Assembly (NCBI GenBank): GCA_949752735.1
Contig: OX457047.1
Coordinates: 14,118,674 to 14,182,673, forward strand
From: Lumbricus terrestris
Taxonomy: Eukaryota; Annelida; Clitellata; Crassiclitellata; Lumbricidae
DNA length: 64,000 nucleotides
Direction: 5' to 3'
In this document: piece by piece, positions 58,367 through 64,000 of the stretch
Numbering within the stretch: position 1 is the first letter of the stretch
Layout of the letters: each line of letters opens with the position of its first letter
Position numbers and translations under genes: made by a program
Notes under the pieces: model-generated
The model's database searches: none
What the model saw: the letters and a program-made list of their open reading frames with translations, nothing else
Told to the model about the DNA's origin: nothing

Positions 58367-61300
58367 ATGGAATATACAACTCGACTTAAAGACAAGAAAT
58401 CCCAATATAAAATGGACTACACAACGTATAATCTGAAAGAATTGCAACAAATTCCTAAACAGAGAGGACAAAAAGGATACTCGAAACTACCAAAAGAGGA
58501 ACTTATCGCGTTCATAAAGCATGGAGATCGACTAGGCGCTCGGGCACCAGACACCAAGGTTCCAGCGCGTACTCCGGGTACTGTACGAGAATTGCGAGAA
58601 ATTGCGAAACAGAGAGGCACACGAGGATACTCAAGATTAGGAAAAGCGGAACTTACGGCATTATTGTCTAATCATACTTGGAAATTTTTGAAGACGAAAA
58701 ATCAATCTTTCCCAGATTGGTTGAGTAATGAGATTAGTCAGTTACCCCCTCGAATAAAACCACCCGTTCATAGGTTCAAACTTCGAGAGACCGCGACGGC
58801 TATCAAAGGATTTACAAAAAGATATACAATCGAAGGAACCAGTGGTATCGATGCCACATCTTTTCTCAAGGCTGTAAGAACGCAGGTAGTTAGGCTGCTG
58901 GTGAAAAATCGAGGGGTAAAAGTTCAACTCAATCTCATGTGCGTAATGGAGAGAGTAGATATGAAATCAGGCGAAGTAGTAATGGCTGAACCCAATTTTA
59001 AATCAAAGACTGATATTATTTTAGAAGCAACCGATGTGAAGGAAATATATGCTAACGCAGTGGATAAAATTAAGGAGAGCATGGCAAGTTTTCAGATGCG
59101 GGGTAGTAATTGGCGATTCAGTGCTGTTGCGAAGTTGGATATCGATACAGTGGTATACAAGCCATTGAAAGGCAGTTCATATATTCTACTTCCTGAGTAT
59201 TTAGCTAATAAAAAGGCTATTGTTAACATGAAAAATGATGACGACGAATGTTTCAAATGGTGTATTACTAGAGCGTTGAACCCAGTTGATGAGCACCCTG
59301 AAAGAATCACGAAAGAACTGAAAGAACAATCTGAGAAACTCGATTGGAGTGGTATTGAATTCCCGGTTGCTGTCAATGCTAATATTATACAAAAGTTTGA
59401 GCGTCGTAATAACATTTGCGTCAGTGTATTCGGTTATGAGGGGGAAGTATACCCGTTACATATATCGGCGCAAGAAAGCGATACCCGCGTAGATCTATTA
59501 CTCATTTCCGAGGAAGAAAAGAAGCATTATTGTTGGATCAAGAACTTTAATAAGTTGTTAGCGCATCGAACAGAAAAATCCCATAATTCAATGCACTATT
59601 GTAGAAGATGTTTAATCGGTTACAGAACGAAAGACTCGCTTAAAAAACACAGCGAGTACTGTTCACAGCAGGACGCCCAACGAATAGAATTGCCTCCACC
59701 AGGAACTATGCTAAGTTTTGATCATCATTTTAAATCGATGGAAGTGCCTTTCGTCATCTATGCGGATTTCGAGTCTTTTATTAAACCGATTGATACCTGC
59801 CAGCCTGATCCTAACACTTCTTACACTAATAAATATCAGAAACATACACCTAGCTCGTTTTGCTACTACGTAAAATGTTTCGACGACAGCGTCTATTCTC
59901 AAGATCCGGTGACGTATACGGCTGAAGACGAAGACGACGATGTTGCCCAGAAATTCGTAGATTCTCTTGTAGAAAATATAAAACGAATATATAATCAGTT
60001 CAAGTTCCCGAAGGATATGATATTCGGTAAAACTGAGAAGAAATGTTACGATGAAGCCTTCAACTGTCATATCTGTGGAAAAGCGTTATATGATCCAGAA
60101 AACCCGGACAATATCCGAGTCAGAGATCATTGTCATCTGACGGGCAAATTCAGAGGTGCCGCTCACAGCATTTGTAACCTAAAATATAGACTCCCCAAGT
60201 TTTTTCCTGTAGTATTCCATAATCTAACCGGCTACGATAGCCATCTTTTCGTGAAGAAATTACGAGGCGGCGATAATGAAAAGATTAAATGCATACCCTG
60301 CAACGAAGAAAAGTACATCTCGTTTAGCCGAGAGATCGTAGTCGGTAAGTTTATTAACAAAGAAGGGAAAGAGAAAGAGGTCAAGCGCGAATTACGTTTT
60401 ATCGACAGTTTTAGATTCATGTCCGCGAGTCTCGACGCTTTGTCGAAGAACCTAAGAAAAGACCAATGCAAAATAATAAGCAAGTACTATTCCGGTAATA
60501 AGTTTGATCTCTTGCTTAGAAAAGGCGTTTACCCATACGATAATATCGACGGTGTTGAAAGATTAAACGAAACCGAATTACCCCCGAAGCATAACTTCTA
60601 TTCAAAACTAAACGATTCAGGGATCAGCGATGAAGATTACGAACACGCGAGAACGGTGTGGAACGAATTTGGCTGTAAAACGCTACGAGATTATCACAAC
60701 TTGTATAATATTTCAGATGTTCTATTGCTGGCCGATGTTTTCGAAAACTTTAGGGGCGTGTGCAACGAACATTATAAGCTCGATCCCGCATGGTATTACA
60801 CTTCACCCGGACTATCATGGGATGCGATGCTAAAGTTGACTGATGTAAAGTTGGAGTTATTGAGCGACTACGATATGTTACTGATGATTAAGCAAGGAAT
60901 AAGAGGAGGAGTCAGCACGATTTCGAACCGATACGGAAAAGCGAACAACAAGTACATGGGAGAAGCTTTCGACCCCACCCAGCCTTCAACATTCATTCCG
61001 TACTTAGACGCGAACAACTTGTACGGATGGGCAATGTGTAAACCGCTACCGACTCACGACTTCAAATGGATGACTGATACTGAGCTGAAAGATTGGAAAA
61101 GCATTGCCGAACGAGACGGGGAGGGGTGTATACTAGAAGTCGACTTAGAATATCCCGAAGAATTACACGACCTACATAACGATTATCCATTAGCCCCTGA
61201 GAGTGTGAAACCCCCAGGATCGGTTGTAGCGAAACTAATTCCAAATTTGAACGACAAAAAGAAGTACGTTGCTCACTACGAAGATTTAAAGTTGTACGAA

Positions 61301-62218
61301 AGTCTCGGACAGAAAATAGTTAAAATTCACCGTGGGCTAAAATTCAAAGAAAGCGCTTGGCTGAAAAAGTATATCGACCTGAATACGGAATTGCGAACGA
61401 AAGCTACAAACGATTTCGAGAAGGACTTTTTCAAGCTGATGAATAATAGCGTCTTCGGTAAAACAATTGAAGCTATAGAAAATCGTGTAGACATACGATT
61501 GATGAGCAACGAGAAGGAAGCTATTACGCTCGCGGCGAAAACTAATTACGACAGACGAACTATATTCGATGAAAATCTAATAGCTATTCACATGAAAAAG
61601 ACCAAGCTGTTCTACAACAAGCCGATATATCTAGGAATGTGCATCCTAGACTTGAGTAAAACGCTCATGTATGATTTTCATTATAATTACATCAAGACCA
61701 AGTATGGGGATAGAGCTAAGCTATTATTCACCGATACAGACTCGTTGGCGTATGAAATAAGAACCGAAGACTTCTATGCCGATATAGCCTCCGATGTTAG
61801 AAATATGTTTGATACAAGCGATTATCCAAAGGGCCACCCCTCAGGTATAGAAAGTGGCGTAAATAAAAAGGTCATCGGCATGTTCAAGGACGAAGCAGAA
61901 GGTAAACAGATCGAAGAATTCGTGGGTTTGAGGTCAAAGTTGTATTCGTACAAAATGGTGGGCGTAGATCACAAGAAATGTAAGGGCGTGAAAAAGAGTG
62001 TCGCTAAGAAATCGATAACCCACGATGATTATAAAGAATGTCTGTTTACGAGGAAAGAACAGTCGAGAAAAATGAATGTCATCAGATCCTATCTTCATGA
62101 TATCTACACCGAAGAGATTAATAAGATAGCCCTCTCAGCTGACGACGACAAGCGAGTGATTCAGCAAGATGGGATCCATACCCTAGCATACGGTCACTAC
62201 TCGTTGAAAACTATTTGA
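58367..62218 (+). CDS. polB: Polinton/adintovirus-type protein-primed DNA polymerase B
   Basis: This protein of up to 1283 residues replicates the element, presumably by protein priming as in other Polintons. Two Rho-N/SAP-like helical repeats sit at 21-52 and about 70-101 (KELxxIxKQRGxxGYSxLxKxEL). A C2HC finger C412/C415/H428/C432 follows. Exo I is YADFES (D467, E469). A zinc module C567-x2-C570 ... DHCH (587-590) ... C603 lies between Exo I and II. Exo II is FHNLTGYD (D624) and Exo III is YNISD (Y780-D784). Polymerase motif A is YLDANNLYG (D881), motif B is NNSVFGKT (1026-1033) and motif C is TDTDS (D1123, D1125). All catalytic acids are present and no stop or frameshift is seen. ATG 58412 (residue 16) is an alternative start, just before the first helical repeat. 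No introns, unlike the host genes. Confidence 0.95.
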   Translation: MEYTTRLKDKKSQYKMDYTTYNLKELQQIPKQRGQKGYSKLPKEELIAFIKHGDRLGARAPDTKVPARTPGTVRELREIAKQRGTRGYSRLGKAELTALLSNHTWKFLKTKNQSFPDWLSNEISQLPPRIKPPVHRFKLRETATAIKGFTKRYTIEGTSGIDATSFLKAVRTQVVRLLVKNRGVKVQLNLMCVMERVDMKSGEVVMAEPNFKSKTDIILEATDVKEIYANAVDKIKESMASFQMRGSNWRFSAVAKLDIDTVVYKPLKGSSYILLPEYLANKKAIVNMKNDDDECFKWCITRALNPVDEHPERITKELKEQSEKLDWSGIEFPVAVNANIIQKFERRNNICVSVFGYEGEVYPLHISAQESDTRVDLLLISEEEKKHYCWIKNFNKLLAHRTEKSHNSMHYCRRCLIGYRTKDSLKKHSEYCSQQDAQRIELPPPGTMLSFDHHFKSMEVPFVIYADFESFIKPIDTCQPDPNTSYTNKYQKHTPSSFCYYVKCFDDSVYSQDPVTYTAEDEDDDVAQKFVDSLVENIKRIYNQFKFPKDMIFGKTEKKCYDEAFNCHICGKALYDPENPDNIRVRDHCHLTGKFRGAAHSICNLKYRLPKFFPVVFHNLTGYDSHLFVKKLRGGDNEKIKCIPCNEEKYISFSREIVVGKFINKEGKEKEVKRELRFIDSFRFMSASLDALSKNLRKDQCKIISKYYSGNKFDLLLRKGVYPYDNIDGVERLNETELPPKHNFYSKLNDSGISDEDYEHARTVWNEFGCKTLRDYHNLYNISDVLLLADVFENFRGVCNEHYKLDPAWYYTSPGLSWDAMLKLTDVKLELLSDYDMLLMIKQGIRGGVSTISNRYGKANNKYMGEAFDPTQPSTFIPYLDANNLYGWAMCKPLPTHDFKWMTDTELKDWKSIAERDGEGCILEVDLEYPEELHDLHNDYPLAPESVKPPGSVVAKLIPNLNDKKKYVAHYEDLKLYESLGQKIVKIHRGLKFKESAWLKKYIDLNTELRTKATNDFEKDFFKLMNNSVFGKTIEAIENRVDIRLMSNEKEAITLAAKTNYDRRTIFDENLIAIHMKKTKLFYNKPIYLGMCILDLSKTLMYDFHYNYIKTKYGDRAKLLFTDTDSLAYEIRTEDFYADIASDVRNMFDTSDYPKGHPSGIESGVNKKVIGMFKDEAEGKQIEEFVGLRSKLYSYKMVGVDHKKCKGVKKSVAKKSITHDDYKECLFTRKEQSRKMNVIRSYLHDIYTEEINKIALSADDDKRVIQQDGIHTLAYGHYSLKTI

Positions 62219-62241
62219 AAATTAAATAATAATAATGTAAA

Positions 62242-62682
62242 ATGAAACTTTCAAAAGTTTGCAGTTGGTGTAAGAAAGAAAAAAATATGATAGAATATTC
62301 CCGTGTTCTACGACATGCAAAAAATAGACTTAATGAGTGTAAAGAATGTAGGTCAAACTACGCCAGAAATATGCGGTGTGTTAACATTTTAGGCATTAAC
62401 TTTGAACAGTTTACAAAATGGATTGAATTTCAGTTTGAAGAAGGTATGGTCATGCAAAATTACGGTTCGCTTTGGCATCTTGATCACGTTTTACCAATAT
62501 CATCGTTCAATTTGCTAGATGGAGAAGAACTTGATAAAGCTATGAATTGGAAGAATATACGCCCGCTGCTGCTGGTAAAAAATATGCAAAAAGCAGACAA
62601 AATCGATCCCTGGCTATATCTAATGCAGGAGGTGAAAGCGAATTATTTTATGAAACATTTAGATGAAAACGACTTAGGCTAA
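62242..62682 (+). CDS. HNH-type zinc endonuclease, intact motif
   Basis: A protein of 146 residues begins 24 bp after the polymerase stop. The N-terminus has a zinc-ribbon-like C7-x2-C10 ... C33-x2-C36. The C-terminal half has WHLDHVLPISSF (D81-H82), then NWKNIRPLL (N105) and KNMQKADKI (N114), the pattern of HNH nucleases of the kind carried by phages and large DNA viruses. It may nick or resolve element DNA, which is inference. It is paralogous to the next gene, sharing FxKWIExQFEEGM.MxNYGS.W.LD.VLPISSF. Confidence 0.8.
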   Translation: MKLSKVCSWCKKEKNMIEYSRVLRHAKNRLNECKECRSNYARNMRCVNILGINFEQFTKWIEFQFEEGMVMQNYGSLWHLDHVLPISSFNLLDGEELDKAMNWKNIRPLLLVKNMQKADKIDPWLYLMQEVKANYFMKHLDENDLG

Positions 62683-62706
62683 AGAAAAAAAATATCCTAA
62701 TATAAA

Positions 62707-63306
62707 ATGACAGACTCAAAAGTGTGTTCCAAATGCAAAATTGAAAAAAGTTTGGACGAATTTCATAAAGATAAATCAAAAAGGAATGGAAGTTATCCGA
62801 GCTGCAAAACGTGTCATAATACCAAAGCAAAGGAACGTGCACATAAATATGCAATGCTAGAGAACAGAGAAACAAAAGATAGAAAAATTTGCAGCCGGTG
62901 CAAAATAGAGAAGAACATATCGGAATACGATAAAAATCGATTTCAAAAAGACGGATATGCTAATGAATGTAAAAATTGTAGGCATAAATATTATCTCACC
63001 CGCGTGGAAGCTCAAAAAATGAAAATTCCAATATGTCTCAAAAGTAAAATCGGTATCGGTCTTAAAACATTTATGAAATGGATTGAATATCAGTTTGAGG
63101 AGGGTATGACTATGGACAATTACGGCTCGGTATGGCAACTCGATTTTGTTTTACCAATATCATCGTTCGATGAAAAAGAACTTCATAAAGCTATGAATTG
63201 GATGAATATACGCCCGGTGCTATTGGAAAAAAATATGCAAAAAGAGAACAAAATAGAGCAGAGGGAAAAAGCGTATTTTTTTATCAAACATTTAAATGAA
63301 ATATAA
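62707..63306 (+). CDS. HNH-like zinc protein with substituted catalytic histidine
   Basis: A protein of 199 residues, a diverged duplicate of the preceding gene. It has two N-terminal zinc ribbons (C7/C10/C33/C36 and C62/C65/C88/C91) where the neighbour has one. The HNH region reads WQLDFVLPISSF, so the histidine of the DH pair is phenylalanine (F147), while NWMNIRPVLL and KNMQKENKI are kept. Loss of this residue predicts loss of cleavage with retained DNA binding, an inference. It starts 25 bp after the previous stop and ends 2 bp before the protease gene. Confidence 0.78.
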   Translation: MTDSKVCSKCKIEKSLDEFHKDKSKRNGSYPSCKTCHNTKAKERAHKYAMLENRETKDRKICSRCKIEKNISEYDKNRFQKDGYANECKNCRHKYYLTRVEAQKMKIPICLKSKIGIGLKTFMKWIEYQFEEGMTMDNYGSVWQLDFVLPISSFDEKELHKAMNWMNIRPVLLEKNMQKENKIEQREKAYFFIKHLNEI

Positions 63307-63308
63307 AA

Positions 63309-63743
63309 ATGAGTTTTGAGACATACAAAGATATAAACGTCGAAGGCGTTGTACTACCTAATACTCCTCTATCAAACATACAACTGATCGATGCCGCAAA
63401 GAAACTAAATATTCCAAATTTTCGAGGTGTCTTCTTACGAGACGAACTACCCAAGAAACCTAACCGAAATGAGTGTGGGATACTGAACTTAGATGACTCG
63501 AATGGTCGAGGCACACACTGGGTCCTTTTTTTAAAGAAGGGCAACCATAAAATATATTTTGACAGCTACGGTCTACCACCTCCTACCGAACTGCTAAAGT
63601 ATTTTCACAGCCCCGTCTACTACAACAGCGAGCGAATCCAACCCGATGGCGAAGTCTTTTGCGGTCATTTGTGTTTGTACGTTTTGAAAAAGACTATGAA
63701 CGATGGTTGTAAATTTCAAGAAGTTATAAATGAATTGTACTAA
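63309..63743 (+). CDS. Adenain-type cysteine protease (maturation protease)
   Basis: A protein of 144 residues with the C5-family (adenovirus protease-like) triad: H70 in GTHWVLF, D85 in YFDSYG, Q111 and C118 in EVFCGHLCLYVL. The Q-to-C spacing of seven matches adenain. In Polintons this enzyme cleaves capsid precursors. It is somewhat shorter than adenovirus proteases, as usual for Polinton forms. It overlaps nothing and starts 2 bp after the previous stop, suggesting shared transcription. Confidence 0.9.
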   Translation: MSFETYKDINVEGVVLPNTPLSNIQLIDAAKKLNIPNFRGVFLRDELPKKPNRNECGILNLDDSNGRGTHWVLFLKKGNHKIYFDSYGLPPPTELLKYFHSPVYYNSERIQPDGEVFCGHLCLYVLKKTMNDGCKFQEVINELY

Positions 63744-63763
63744 AAATATTATCGCGTAATAAA

Positions 63764-64000
63764 ATGCCTGTAAACATATTTGGACAAATGGTTAGCGAAT
63801 CAGCGCCGCGAGTAATATCAGGCGGTGTCACATATACTCAAGCCGACAATACTTTTCTAAGACGAGATGGAGCAAACCCTGTTACTGGAGATCTAGATAT
63901 GAATGGCCACGTGATAAAAGGTCTACCTACAACGAATACTTCGGAAGCGGGAAAAGACGAGGCACTAAGTCGAGGACAGGCTATAGATTTAATAACGAAT
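63764..64000 (+). CDS. Fibre-like structural protein, N-terminal part (runs off the window)
   Basis: 79 codons are visible, starting at an ATG 21 bp after the protease stop. The block FLRRDGANPVTGDLDMNGHV is the repeat-like motif common in tail-fibre and virion-attachment proteins (GDLDMxxHxIxxL). The following SEAGKDEALSRGQAIDL resembles the ...DAATKxYVD element of the same proteins. The role as a surface or fibre protein is inferred from this motif and from position after the protease. Confidence 0.7.
   Translation, partial: MPVNIFGQMVSESAPRVISGGVTYTQADNTFLRRDGANPVTGDLDMNGHVIKGLPTTNTSEAGKDEALSRGQAIDLITN

Larger units (their letters stand above)
57935..64000 (+). mobile_element. Polinton/Maverick (adintovirus-like) element, left part
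   Basis: PolB, HNH proteins, adenain-type protease and a fibre-like gene lie co-oriented with gaps of 2-24 bp and no introns. This set defines a Polinton-class element. The left boundary is not certain: the 30-bp array at 57935 is a plausible part of the terminal repeat. Integrase, packaging ATPase and capsid genes, and the right terminal repeat, would lie beyond 64000. All visible frames are open, so the copy may be young. Confidence 0.88.

Noticed and set aside
60630..60833. Secondary frames inside the Polinton polymerase
   Set aside because: They are shadows of the polymerase gene in other frames.

Overview
The window looks like nuclear DNA from an invertebrate animal. Two host genes are split into many exons with GT-AG introns, the introns are kilobases long and full of LINE, SINE and hAT-type debris, and a virus-like Polinton element sits at the right edge. 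The species cannot be fixed from the sequence. The abundance of TAGGCCTA-type words and the long introns would suit a marine invertebrate such as an echinoderm, but this is only an impression.

Region by region. (1) 1-1470: a decayed transposon with terminal inverted repeats, holding a nested LINE fragment. (2) 1482-19989, minus strand: most of a SARM1 orthologue in six coding exons (ARM, SAM1, SAM2 and the first part of TIR). The reading frame is continuous across all five introns and gives exactly 800 codons. The last TIR exon or exons, with the catalytic glutamate, lie left of the window. (3) 20000-37800: no host exon that I can support. It is a repeat graveyard: SINE pairs, LINE 3' ends, at least five hAT-type elements with 8-bp target duplications, microsatellites and a fold-back repeat. 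(4) 37822-42222: five head-to-tail, 5'-truncated copies of a LINE with a restriction-like endonuclease, each ending in (AAT)n. (5) 42404-46545: a satellite made of a 27-bp monomer and a 53-bp degenerate dimer, in a higher-order pattern. (6) 49076-54103, minus strand: the 3' part of a synaptotagmin-14/16-like gene in six exons with a consistent frame (421 codons plus stop), with a tandem array of acceptor-like sites next to the C2A exon. (7) 54300-57930: more repeats. (8) 57935-64000, plus strand: the left part of a Polinton/Maverick (adintovirus-like) element. It has a 30-bp tandem array, a promoter-like segment, an intronless protein-primed type B DNA polymerase, two HNH-type zinc proteins, an adenain-type protease and the start of a fibre-like protein. 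The element runs off the right edge.

How the parts work together. SARM1 (NAD-consuming axon-degeneration and innate-immune switch) and the synaptotagmin are unrelated single-copy host genes. The Polinton genes form a compact co-oriented replication and maturation block: replication (PolB), DNA processing (HNH proteins), capsid-protein processing (protease), then a structural or fibre protein. Integrase, packaging ATPase and capsid genes would be expected beyond position 64000.
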